From Chitinophagaceae bacterium UBA2793 (GTDB lineage Bacteria > Bacteroidota > Bacteroidia > Chitinophagales > Chitinophagaceae), in the NCBI GenBank assembly GCA_002352045.1, contig DEHT01000006.1, positions 4,403 to 19,674 of the forward strand: a stretch of 15,272 nt of DNA, in the 5' to 3' direction. Below are positions 1 through 7,503 of the stretch, piece after piece. Below the pieces are notes generated by a model. The model had not been told where the DNA came from, did no database searches, and was given only the letters and a program-made list of their open reading frames with translations. Every line of letters begins with the position of its first letter. Within the stretch, counting starts at the first letter, position 1. A program made the translations under genes and the position numbers.

Positions 1-194
1 GCTAATTTGTGAATGAAATCCGCTTTGCTTTCTGCCTGCTAAGATTCCCGAACCATTGCAACAATTGAAGTGCCACATCGCAATAACTGTTTGCTTAGAA
101 CAAATTCTCTCTTTTCAAGCTGCAGGTGTTGATACAATTTTATCACTCACAGTGCAAAAGCAAAAGTTTATGATTTAATAATACTCTCCTTCAT
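1..194 (-). pseudogene. Decayed four-helix-bundle protein (S23/23S rRNA intervening-sequence type), runs off left edge
   Basis: Reading the minus strand from an ATG at 194-192 gives a protein that matches the four-helix-bundle family often annotated as S23 ribosomal protein or 23S rRNA intervening-sequence protein. Recognisable pieces in order are TFAFAL, VIKLYQHLQLEKREFVLSKQ, LLRCGTSI and QAESKADFIHKL, all in one frame without a frameshift. Three in-frame stops interrupt it: TAA at 170-168, where the family usually has a charged residue, TGA at 149-147, where Arg is usual, and TAG at 41-39. The usual GAN segment after GTSI has also become VAM. Several independent substitutions without indels suggest a gene no longer under selection. 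The C-terminal half lies outside the window. These proteins are small helical bundles of unclear role that are common in Bacteroidota, often as solitary genes. The family call is from recognised sequence; the loss of function is inferred from the stops. Confidence 0.8.
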
Positions 195-209
195 AAGATT
201 TAAATTTTT

Positions 210-332
210 AATTGTTAATAGTGAATGGAGAAATATTCTATTTGTAGGTTAACCAAAATTTTCGATTAACAATTATTCGTAATTCATTTATTTTCCATCA
301 TTCACCATTAACAATTATTCACAATTCTTTCA
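210..332. repeat. AT-rich intergenic repeat patch with inverted and direct copies
   Basis: The bases at 210-227 (AATTGTTAATAGTGAATG) recur inverted at 299-316 with one mismatch. A direct copy also exists: 265-290 and 307-332 both begin ATTAACAATTATTC and stay similar for about 26 bases, a 42-base offset. The patch lies between the broken four-helix-bundle gene and the FIST gene, and its last copy overlaps the final codons and stop of the FIST reading frame. Nothing coding is visible in 195-318. Its role is unknown; it may fold as an RNA hairpin at the 3' end of the leftward operon, but it lacks a GC-rich stem. Confidence 0.6.
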
Positions 333-1476
333 TTGTTACCCAGCAGCACATTGAGGAGTGAAAATGTTGTTTGCCATTTTTTGTTCTGCCAAATTCGCCA
401 TAGGTATAAAATCCGGCCATGGGAACATTCCAAACCTTTGCCAGGCCTTCATTCTCCAGCGTTGTTAATGGACCCAACACAGGCGGCCTTCCGGCGCAGG
501 AAAAAATAAGCAGAGCATCTGGTTGACTTTCCAATGTATTTTTTACGGCAGTGGCTTCTGAAATAATTTCTTCTGAAATTTCAAAATCGGGTGGGGTTGT
601 AAATTGAAATTCGGAGCCTTCTTCCATGTCAATATCCATCAGCAATGCATTGGTTTCTTTTTCAATTGATCGGGGCGATTTAATAACGGTTTCACCATCT
701 TTTCGCTTTGCGATAAAAGGAAAATGAACAGATAAATCTTTGAAAATATCAAAGCTTTCATCTTCTGCTTTTTCCGACAGGCCAAGATATTTTAAATACA
801 TTTCGGCAGCAGGTTTATTATCTATGCTATATACTTTATTGCCTTCACTTTTTGTTACTTTTCGGATAATGCCCAAGGGCTTCCAACCATGAATAGCCAT
901 GCCTTGTAAAGAAATTTTTTCGCCGTTGAAAACTAAGGCAAGAATAGCATTTCCTGATTCTTTTTGATGGGTGAAGACGTAGCTGTTTTGGATGCCCCAG
1001 TCATCGCCACCCATACCGCCAAAAAACACACAGTCGTCGCCCAATTCCCTAACCAAAGTTTTTACTAATGTATCGCCATCAAAATAATGCCCGTTCGCAT
1101 ACACACCCGGACAAGTCAATAAGAATGTGGGTGATTTAAAATGCTGCTGAATTTTTTTAGCAATGAGTGAAGCTGCTTTATCAACAGCCTTGTTTTCTAC
1201 TTCTTCTAATATTATAGAATAATGTTCACGGCTCATATCGGTTAGTAGTATTGCTATTTCACCATCGCTTTGATGATTATCAATAAACTCCCCGCAGGAA
1301 GTGCTTCCGAACACATCAATATTATACTGCTGCAATTCCTGCACAACTGATTGCCGGTTTTGCTTAACTGAAATAAACACAATAGCCAATGTGGGTTTGA
1401 ACCCATCAGTCATGCTTTGTTGTAAAGCTGTTTTAATTTCTTCCGTTGATTTTCCTTTAATTGATTTTGCAGTCAT
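319..1476 (-). CDS. FIST-domain (FIST_N/FIST_C) putative sensory protein
   Basis: This is a 385-residue protein with no signal peptide or membrane segment, so probably cytoplasmic. Residues about 25-200 fit FIST_N, with FGSTSCGEF near 56-64 and FGGMGGDDW near 152-160. Residues about 225-375 fit FIST_C, with the conserved FSCAGR at 325-330 and a GFYTYGEFG stretch near 355-363. No kinase, cyclase or methyl-accepting module is attached, so it is a stand-alone FIST protein. The family is proposed to sense small ligands, possibly amino acids, because its genes tend to lie near amino-acid transport and metabolism genes. That fits here: the gene is the last of a leftward run with a peptidase-like hydrolase only 12 bases upstream, then a dipeptidase and an amino-acid permease. 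The ligand and output partner cannot be read from the sequence. The final codons overlap an intergenic repeat. Confidence 0.85.
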   Translation of the reverse strand: MTAKSIKGKSTEEIKTALQQSMTDGFKPTLAIVFISVKQNRQSVVQELQQYNIDVFGSTSCGEFIDNHQSDGEIAILLTDMSREHYSIILEEVENKAVDKAASLIAKKIQQHFKSPTFLLTCPGVYANGHYFDGDTLVKTLVRELGDDCVFFGGMGGDDWGIQNSYVFTHQKESGNAILALVFNGEKISLQGMAIHGWKPLGIIRKVTKSEGNKVYSIDNKPAAEMYLKYLGLSEKAEDESFDIFKDLSVHFPFIAKRKDGETVIKSPRSIEKETNALLMDIDMEEGSEFQFTTPPDFEISEEIISEATAVKNTLESQPDALLIFSCAGRPPVLGPLTTLENEGLAKVWNVPMAGFYTYGEFGRTKNGKQHFHSSMCCWVTMKEL

Positions 1477-1488
1477 AATGCTGAATGG

Positions 1489-2538
1489 TTAGTTTGAAAA
1501 ATTTCCTTTGTCCACCTCTTTAATAAATTGAATTACTCCTGGGAAGAAATTATTCGGGTCATCAAATTGTGCACAATGGCCGCCGTTGGTGGTAAGGCTG
1601 CGCCCATGTTGAACTTGTTTCGACATCCATTCCATATATTTTGGATCCATTGTGTCGTGCTTTCCGCAAACCATCAAGGCAGGCACTTTAATGGTATTGA
1701 GTTTTTGCGAAATATCCCATCCTTTTAATGTAGCACCTGCTGTCATTCCAAACTCACTATACCCTTGCATATAAACATAAATATTAGGATTTAAATGTTT
1801 GAACGATCTGGTAACTGACTCAGGCCATTTTTCGATTGGCATTCTCAATACATGTTGTGGATAATAATGTTCCATTATAAGTTGGGTATATTTTGGATTG
1901 CTAAAATCGCCCTTTGCTTCCAGGTCCATTATTTCTTTGTAAACATCGGCGGGCATTTGCGGGCCTAATACTTCTTTGGCATATTTTTCATAAGCAGGTA
2001 CGCTTGCCATCATATTAGAAACAATGAGCCCTTTTAAATTTTGTTGGTATTTCAACGCATATTCCATTGCCAGTAAACCTCCCCAGGATTGTCCTAAGAG
2101 ATAAAAATTGGTACTATCTAATTTCAATGCTTTTCGAACCTGCTCTACTTCTTCAACAAAATGTTCAATAGTCCAAAGGCTGGAGTCGTTTGGTTTGTCG
2201 CTGTAATAAGAATCTAACTGGTCGTAATAAATGTATTCAATTTCTTCTTTGGGGAAATAGCCATCAAAGTTTTCAAAAAATTCATGGGTGCCTCCGGGTC
2301 CTCCATGAAGTAGCAGTACTTTTATTTTGGGATTGTTTCCCATTCGTTTTGTCCATACATTAAAGGTTCCTTTTGGGGTAATGATTGGAATCATTTTAAT
2401 GCCACCGGTTGCCTGGTCGTCGCTATGGGAGTAGTCGAAATACGAAGATTTATTTTCTTTTGTTTTGACTTTGCATCCGGCAACTATTAAAAAGTGTACG
2501 ACAATAAATAAAATTTTTGCGAAATTGTTTTGTTTCAT
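1489..2538 (-). CDS. Lipoprotein alpha/beta hydrolase, proline iminopeptidase-like (S33)
   Basis: The protein has 349 residues. Residues 1-22 form a lipoprotein signal: basic N-terminus, hydrophobic core, and a good lipobox ending Ala-Gly-Cys22, so the mature protein should be lipid-anchored at the cell envelope. The rest is an alpha/beta hydrolase of the proline iminopeptidase/tricorn-interacting type. The oxyanion-hole motif HGGPGG is at 78-83, the nucleophile elbow GQSWGG has Ser151, Asp295 in GKHD is the likely acid, and His321 in NGGH is the catalytic base. Such enzymes remove N-terminal residues, often proline, from short peptides, though some family members act on other amides or esters. 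It starts 12 bases upstream of the FIST gene, so the two are probably co-transcribed. The envelope location would let it trim peptides before uptake; that role is inferred from the family and neighbours. Confidence 0.87.
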   Translation of the reverse strand: MKQNNFAKILFIVVHFLIVAGCKVKTKENKSSYFDYSHSDDQATGGIKMIPIITPKGTFNVWTKRMGNNPKIKVLLLHGGPGGTHEFFENFDGYFPKEEIEYIYYDQLDSYYSDKPNDSSLWTIEHFVEEVEQVRKALKLDSTNFYLLGQSWGGLLAMEYALKYQQNLKGLIVSNMMASVPAYEKYAKEVLGPQMPADVYKEIMDLEAKGDFSNPKYTQLIMEHYYPQHVLRMPIEKWPESVTRSFKHLNPNIYVYMQGYSEFGMTAGATLKGWDISQKLNTIKVPALMVCGKHDTMDPKYMEWMSKQVQHGRSLTTNGGHCAQFDDPNNFFPGVIQFIKEVDKGNFSN

Positions 2539-2636
2539 TTTGATTTTATTTTAAGATTAATCAATTCGAAATTTCTTAGAATTATAAATTTTTAATACTG
2601 CGTTTCCATTAAGCAATTGGGTTCTTTTAAATAAGA

Positions 2637-3806
2637 TTATTTTTGTTCATTGGCTTTTAAAACTCTCAGCATATTACCCCCCATTATTTTGTAAATATTT
2701 TTTTTGCTGTATCCTTTTTGTAGCAATGCTTTTGTAATCAACGGGTAACTGGTTACATCGTCCATTTGCTGTGGGGTAAATTCAATCCCATCAAAATCGG
2801 AGCCAATGCCTACATAATCAACCCCTACCAGGTTTATGATGTATTCAATATGTTTTATCAGCAATGATAGCGGTGGTCTTAAAGGCTCAATTTCGTTGCT
2901 ATATTTTTTCACCAAAATATCACCGGCTACATATTCACTTAAACCGGTTTTCATAAGTGATGCAAATTCTTCTTTGTGATTATTGAGCAAAGCATCAAAT
3001 TTTATTTCTGCCGTTGAGTCTAAAAATAAAGGATAAAAGTTTATTTGTGCAACGCCTCCATTTTTTGCAATGGCTTTTATTTGTTCATCATTTAGGTTGC
3101 GTCTATGCTTGCAAATATTATAAACAGAGCTATGCGAAGCAATTACCGGTTTGGTAGATAAATTAATTACATCCCAAAATGTTTGCTCGCCTACATGACT
3201 TATGTCAATCATCATTCCTAATTGATTCATGTGTTGTACAATTTTTTTGCCCAGTTCATTGAGGCCTTTTGGCTGTTGGTAACCGGGCTTTGTTTCATCG
3301 GCAGCACTACTTGCCCAATGGGTAGAATTGTTCCAAGTGAGCGTCATGTACCTGGTGCCTCTTTGAAAAAATGTATCGAGTTTTTTAAGATCGTCTTCAA
3401 TTTGGTGGCCGCCTTCCACGCCAATCATTGCCGCAATTTTATGTTGTTTTACGGCCTTTAAAAGTTCTTTGCTGTTTTTAACTTTTACTATTTTATCGGG
3501 GTTACGTTTTATTACGGCATCCAATGTATCCATTTGTCGCATTGCATATTTGTATGGGTTCTTTTGATTACCATCGCTCCATACCGAAAAGAACTGCATA
3601 TCCAATCCACCCTTTTTCAATCTGTTTAAATCGCTATGGGTTTTACCTGTTAAATCCTGGTCTATTACAAACTCTCTTTCCATTACTTTACTCAGTATAT
3701 CATTGTGAGAGTCTATCAGCAATGCTTTTTTATGAACTTTTTGATAAGATTGTGCAGTTGCTAACTGGGCAAAAAATAACGCAAGCACTAAAAATTTACT
3801 TTTCAT
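2637..3806 (-). CDS. Membrane dipeptidase (peptidase M19 family), exported
   Basis: This 389-residue zinc dipeptidase of the renal dipeptidase family has the usual length. An N-terminal signal peptide with a likely cut near residues 18-19 (after ATA) points to export to the periplasm. Metal-binding motifs are all present: DSHND with His34 and Asp36, Glu131 in GVEGG, His204 in ISHVG and His225 in ASHS. The GIGSDFDG motif at 333-340 supplies the conserved Asp. M19 enzymes hydrolyse dipeptides, including ones with D-amino acids, such as those released from peptidoglycan. It lies 98 bases upstream of the proline iminopeptidase-like gene in the same direction and downstream of two transporter genes, which supports a shared role in peptide use. 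An AmpG-like transporter nearby makes cell-wall peptides one possible substrate source; that link is speculative. Confidence 0.92.
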   Translation of the reverse strand: MKSKFLVLALFFAQLATAQSYQKVHKKALLIDSHNDILSKVMEREFVIDQDLTGKTHSDLNRLKKGGLDMQFFSVWSDGNQKNPYKYAMRQMDTLDAVIKRNPDKIVKVKNSKELLKAVKQHKIAAMIGVEGGHQIEDDLKKLDTFFQRGTRYMTLTWNNSTHWASSAADETKPGYQQPKGLNELGKKIVQHMNQLGMMIDISHVGEQTFWDVINLSTKPVIASHSSVYNICKHRRNLNDEQIKAIAKNGGVAQINFYPLFLDSTAEIKFDALLNNHKEEFASLMKTGLSEYVAGDILVKKYSNEIEPLRPPLSLLIKHIEYIINLVGVDYVGIGSDFDGIEFTPQQMDDVTSYPLITKALLQKGYSKKNIYKIMGGNMLRVLKANEQK

Positions 3807-3891
3807 TTAAATTGTTTTTTTTGTTTATGCTTTTAAGAGATTTTTGATAAGAGATAAAATAAAAAAGATTTTAGGGAAGTCTGATAATTTT

Positions 3892-3984
3892 TTATAACAG
3901 CATGCCTTCGGCCTCCTCACTCACAAGTGATAGTAAAAAAGGAATTTTCATTTGGCATTGTTCGGGCAATGTTGCATAATGCAT
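3892..3984 (-). CDS. Possible 30-residue small protein directly after the permease
   Basis: A short frame opens with ATG at 3984-3982, one base after the TAG stop of the permease gene, and runs 30 codons to TAA at 3894-3892. The product begins MHYATLPEQ and ends LVSEEAEGMLL, with a hydrophobic stretch in the middle. The tight spacing would allow a ribosome finishing the permease to restart here. I do not recognise the peptide. A short inverted repeat (3956-3960 with 3967-3971) lies inside it. It may equally be chance or the decayed remnant of a repeat, so this is a tentative call. Confidence 0.22.
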   Translation of the reverse strand: MHYATLPEQCQMKIPFLLSLVSEEAEGMLL

Positions 3985-3985
3985 T

Positions 3986-5299
3986 CTATCTACATTTATT
4001 TTTTTGTTTTTGGAGCCATATAAAAAAATAGATGCAGGAGAATAGTGATATAGAAATGAACACACTTATTATTTCTTGTTTGCTCGACTGAGCTAATAGC
4101 CAAAGAATACCTACGGTAGCAAGAATAGGTGCTGTAATACCACCCGGCATTCTAAATGTTTTCTTATGTAATTCAATTGGTTTTTGTCGTAATTTAATAC
4201 TTGCCAATACACTTCCCAGGTACAGCAGTAATATTGCGGCACTGGCAATAATGGCCAATTGTTTAAACCCTCCGGAGACTGATAAGATAAAACCGATAAC
4301 AGCATAAACGAAAATTGCAATATGTGGGGTTGAAAATTTTGGGTGCACTTTTGCCAAAGCCTTAGGCATAAGCCCGTCTCTTGCAGATGCAAACATAACC
4401 CTGGGCATAGATAAAACTTCTCCACTTAGGGAGCCTACTATTGAAACGGCGGTAACAATTAATATTAACCACATTCCTGTTTTTCCCATCACTAAATTTG
4501 CTACTGATGTTAATGGAGCTGCTTTTTCTTTAGTCATTAAATCGCCGAAGGTGCCTTGTGTTATAGTTTGTATAGCTAAGTATAGTAGCAAAACAATGCT
4601 GATGCCTCCAAAAAGACCAAGTGGTACAGTTCGGGATGGATTTTTAATTTCGCCTCCGTTGATAAGGGAAGTTTCAAAACCCATAAATGCAAAAAAGAGT
4701 AAGAGCGATGCAGATCCAATATTGCTTAGGGTAGGAGATACTTCCCATTTTAAGTTGTGAGTTTCTACATGTGGTGCAGCCAGGCACACTAAAATAATTA
4801 ACGGAATTAGTTTTGCAAAACTGGAAAGCATTGCAAATCGGATTCCATTTTTTACACTGCTTATGTTTAACCATGCAAGGCTTGTAAAAATGATTAAATG
4901 AAAAATGCCCCTATTTAATTCTATTCTCAGGGCAGGAAAAAATATTTGCAATGTATCGGCCAAAGCATTTGCCAAAGCTGCATCGGAAGCCATTGCGCCA
5001 AACAGGTAAATGTTTCCAGCCAAAAAGCCCGCATAAGGGCCAAAAGCTTTTTCAATATAGGTATAAGGGCCGCCACTAATAGTGGTTTGGCTGCCAAGTT
5101 CGGCAAAGCATAGGGCTATTAAAAATACAAGGGCTGCACATGTAAAATACGCTAAAATTGCAGTAGCTCCCAAATCTTCAGCAACCAAAGCCGGTAATGC
5201 AAAAATGCCTGAACCTACCATTACATTGATATTTGCCAGTGCCAGCGATACCGGAGTAATTTCTCTTTTAAGATTTTCGGTTGTGGGTATGCTACTCAA
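3986..5299 (-). CDS. APC-superfamily amino acid permease
   Basis: The protein has 437 residues and about twelve hydrophobic segments, typical of an inner-membrane amino acid/polyamine/organocation transporter. The first helix carries the substrate-binding glycine motif GSGIF at 29-33. It is followed by the family-typical ELGS (67-70) and GGPYTYIEKAFGP (76-88). A FMGFE segment in helix 6 near residue 205, followed by an EIKNPSRT loop, is also characteristic. These carriers usually exchange or co-transport amino acids with protons; the exact substrate cannot be told from sequence. It lies 63 bases downstream of an MFS transporter gene and 179 bases upstream of the dipeptidase gene on the same strand, so it plausibly imports amino acids released by the neighbouring peptidases. 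The ATG at 5299 gives a short polar N-terminal tail before helix 1, as usual in the family. Confidence 0.88.
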   Translation of the reverse strand: MSSIPTTENLKREITPVSLALANINVMVGSGIFALPALVAEDLGATAILAYFTCAALVFLIALCFAELGSQTTISGGPYTYIEKAFGPYAGFLAGNIYLFGAMASDAALANALADTLQIFFPALRIELNRGIFHLIIFTSLAWLNISSVKNGIRFAMLSSFAKLIPLIILVCLAAPHVETHNLKWEVSPTLSNIGSASLLLFFAFMGFETSLINGGEIKNPSRTVPLGLFGGISIVLLLYLAIQTITQGTFGDLMTKEKAAPLTSVANLVMGKTGMWLILIVTAVSIVGSLSGEVLSMPRVMFASARDGLMPKALAKVHPKFSTPHIAIFVYAVIGFILSVSGGFKQLAIIASAAILLLYLGSVLASIKLRQKPIELHKKTFRMPGGITAPILATVGILWLLAQSSKQEIISVFISISLFSCIYFFIWLQKQKNKCR

Positions 5300-5362
5300 A
5301 TTTTTAAATGTGTTTTGATGAATAATATCTACAACTATTTATTTCTTTTTTGATTAATAAGT

Positions 5363-6727
5363 TTAGTGAAATGCCGGCGTATTTTTTAGCAATTCTTCGT
5401 CGTTTAAAACAGATACTTGTTTATGTTGTTTATTAAAATTGATGAAGGTTAGAATAAGCCATGCTATAGCAAGTATTACAGAGAAGGCGAGGATAGCGTA
5501 TTCCCAGCTATAATTTTTTTTCATGGGGCCCAAAAGTGCCGCACCTACTGCCCGGCCAAGGTTGCTCAGTGCCATGTATAAAGTGAATTGGGTGGCCGAA
5601 ACCTTTTTCCAGCAACATTGCATAGCGGCGGCAAAAAATCCGATGGTAAAAAAAACGTAAAGAACCTGGTAAGCAACCATAAAACCGGTAATAAATAAAT
5701 TGCTTTGCCAATATTTATTCATTAATACAAAAACAATATTGGATACTATCATTGCAAAAAAATAAATGTTCATCATTCGTCTTTTACCAAAACGGTCTAT
5801 CAAAATTCCACCAATAAGCATTCCCCCAATACCACCCGTGAGGCTGGCACTTGCATATTGTTGAGCATAAGTTTCATTGGTCCATCCAAGTGCCTGTACT
5901 GTAAATACAGGCAACAAAGTATCGAGGTAGTTGAAGCTTATCATGGCTACAAAACCCACAGTGGCCAGTAGTAAACTATTTTTAAGTAAGAATACTTTTC
6001 CTAATGATTTCAGTAAACCTATCCAACTTGCCGACTGTAACAGATTATTTTCTGCTGCAATACAGCCTTTTGTCCATGGTACAACTTTTTCACCGGGCCT
6101 TTCTTTTAGGAAAAGCGGAACCAGCATTATTAAGCCAATGATAGTCGATAAGGAAAGTATAGCATATTGAAACCCGTAGTTGTTGAGCAACCAGGTGCCA
6201 ATTGCCAGAGATGCAGATATGCCTGCAATTTTTGCTCCCCACATAAGGCCGTTGGCTCTTGCTTGCTGGCTTACCGGAATTACATCTACGGCCATTCCAT
6301 CTGTAGCAACATCTTGCAATGCACCAAAGCTACTAACTACAAATACCGCCCACATCAACCAATTTAAATGATTAAGCGGGTCGGGAATCATAGACATTCC
6401 GGCAAAAGTGCATACCAGCCCAAATTGGCCAAATAATACCCAGGGTCTTCTTCTGCCCATTGGCAAAAAGCTGTACCTATCCATAAGGGGTGCTACAATA
6501 ATTTTAAAACTCCAGGGCAATGCTGCCATGGCAACCAGGCCGCCAATTTCACCCGGGGTTTTTCCATGCATGGCCATCCATGCCGGCAGGCCATAAAAAA
6601 GCATCCCTTCGGGTATGCCTTGTGCTATGTATAAGGCTATAAAATTAAAATACCGCCAAAATGTATTTTCCGTTAATGCCGGTAATTTTTCTTTTTTTGA
6701 AAAAGAATTGTTTAGGATTGCTTTCAT
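5363..6727 (-). CDS. MFS transporter of the AmpG/PAT type
   Basis: This 454-residue membrane protein has about twelve hydrophobic helices and no signal peptide. The first helix contains QGIPEGMLFYGLPAW (36-50), a feature of the peptide-acetyl-CoA transporter (PAT) group that includes AmpG. The helix 2-3 loop has the MFS signature as D83-R84 followed by GRRRPW at 91-96, again AmpG-like. A second DRFGKRRMM loop lies between helices 8 and 9, as expected from the internal duplication. AmpG proteins import anhydro-muropeptides into the cytoplasm, but many Bacteroidota paralogues have no tested substrate. It is the first gene of the leftward transporter and peptidase run, 63 bases ahead of the permease. 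The neighbours allow either muropeptide recycling or general nutrient uptake. I see no clear TAnnTTTG promoter box in the 273 bases upstream. Confidence 0.8.
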   Translation of the reverse strand: MKAILNNSFSKKEKLPALTENTFWRYFNFIALYIAQGIPEGMLFYGLPAWMAMHGKTPGEIGGLVAMAALPWSFKIIVAPLMDRYSFLPMGRRRPWVLFGQFGLVCTFAGMSMIPDPLNHLNWLMWAVFVVSSFGALQDVATDGMAVDVIPVSQQARANGLMWGAKIAGISASLAIGTWLLNNYGFQYAILSLSTIIGLIMLVPLFLKERPGEKVVPWTKGCIAAENNLLQSASWIGLLKSLGKVFLLKNSLLLATVGFVAMISFNYLDTLLPVFTVQALGWTNETYAQQYASASLTGGIGGMLIGGILIDRFGKRRMMNIYFFAMIVSNIVFVLMNKYWQSNLFITGFMVAYQVLYVFFTIGFFAAAMQCCWKKVSATQFTLYMALSNLGRAVGAALLGPMKKNYSWEYAILAFSVILAIAWLILTFINFNKQHKQVSVLNDEELLKNTPAFH

Positions 6728-7000
6728 TTTAACGCCATTAAATGCCAGGCTGTAGATTATACGACCTGTATTGCTGAATTAATAATGGTGTTGAAGGCTG
6801 TGCGTTAGGATTTCTTTTGTATTGGTCTTCTAAAATTAAGGCTTTCCGTTTATAGACTAGTGCAATTTTTCTGCACTTTTTGAAATTTAAAATTGCTTAT
6901 AAAAAGTTTACAAAAGAAAAGGAAGAAGTATATGAATAAAGCCAGAGGAAGTTTAAAGATAAATTTGAGGTAAGTTGAATGGCATTAAAAATGTAATCAT
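6728..7000. other. AT-rich intergenic stretch with one hairpin
   Basis: These 273 bases between the MFS gene and the small lipoprotein gene hold no convincing reading frame on either strand. The only clear structure is a perfect 6-bp hairpin, AGTGCA (6859-6864) with TGCACT (6872-6877), followed on the plus strand by a five-T run. The T run is on the wrong strand to end either flanking gene, since both are leftward, so the hairpin's role is unknown. Confidence 0.5.
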
Positions 7001-7408
7001 TTAATTGATTACAACTGTTTTTGAAATATTCGTGCTGTCTGATTGCCTGAAATTTAAAATGTAAGTGCCAGTAACATTTGCACTGAAAGTATATTCTTTC
7101 TGCCTCACCGGCACATCCATGGTGCAAACGCAGCCTGTATATTGTTCAAATAGGATGATGTTAATTGTATTGCCCAATTGGGTTTCTTCTATTTTTTGAA
7201 ATTGACCACAGCCATTTATCACCGGGAATCTTACAGTAAAATTGAGTGGCTGGTTTACATTACCGGTAGCAGGGCCATCAACAGTGATTACCTGGCTTTT
7301 GTTGGAAGAAATGCATTGAGGGTTTTCGTCGCATTTAGTACAGGAGAAAAAAGAGATTGCTGCAATTGCCAACAGCGTATTAAGGAATAATTGTTTTGTC
7401 ATTGCCAT
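7001..7408 (-). CDS. Small cysteine-rich putative lipoprotein, function unknown
   Basis: I do not recognise this 135-residue protein. Residues 1-22 look like an export signal with a hydrophobic core ending Phe-Phe-Ser before Cys23, an acceptable but not ideal lipobox, so it is probably lipid-anchored outside the inner membrane. Five further cysteines follow at 26, 32, 67, 93 and 95, and the CVC pair near 93-95 could form disulfides with the others. The second half alternates hydrophobic and polar residues and ends in a strand-rich segment (YTFSANVTGTYILNF, 106-120), which suggests a small beta-sandwich domain. Either ATG at 7408 or the one two codons later could be the start. It lies 95 bases downstream of mtaB on the same strand and may be read from the same transcript, though no functional link is apparent. 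Confidence 0.65.
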   Translation of the reverse strand: MAMTKQLFLNTLLAIAAISFFSCTKCDENPQCISSNKSQVITVDGPATGNVNQPLNFTVRFPVINGCGQFQKIEETQLGNTINIILFEQYTGCVCTMDVPVRQKEYTFSANVTGTYILNFRQSDSTNISKTVVIN

Positions 7409-7503
7409 ATTTTAATACTCTTATGACTTATAGATTGCTGTGTTTGCTGCTTTGCAAAAAAAATATCCATTGGTAAACTAAAGAAAGAAATAGAGATCCC
7501 ATT

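Noticed and set aside
3524..3847. Plus-strand open frame opposite the dipeptidase gene
   Set aside because: It is antisense to a well-supported M19 gene and its product resembles no protein I recognise.
3956..3971. CATTG/CAATG hairpin after the permease as a terminator
   Set aside because: The stem is 5 bp on the minus strand and no T tract follows directly, so it does not meet the usual form.
6859..6881. Hairpin AGTGCA/TGCACT with a T run as an intrinsic terminator
   Set aside because: The T run is on the plus strand while both flanking genes run on the minus strand, and the stem is only 6 bp, so no transcript is known for it to end.
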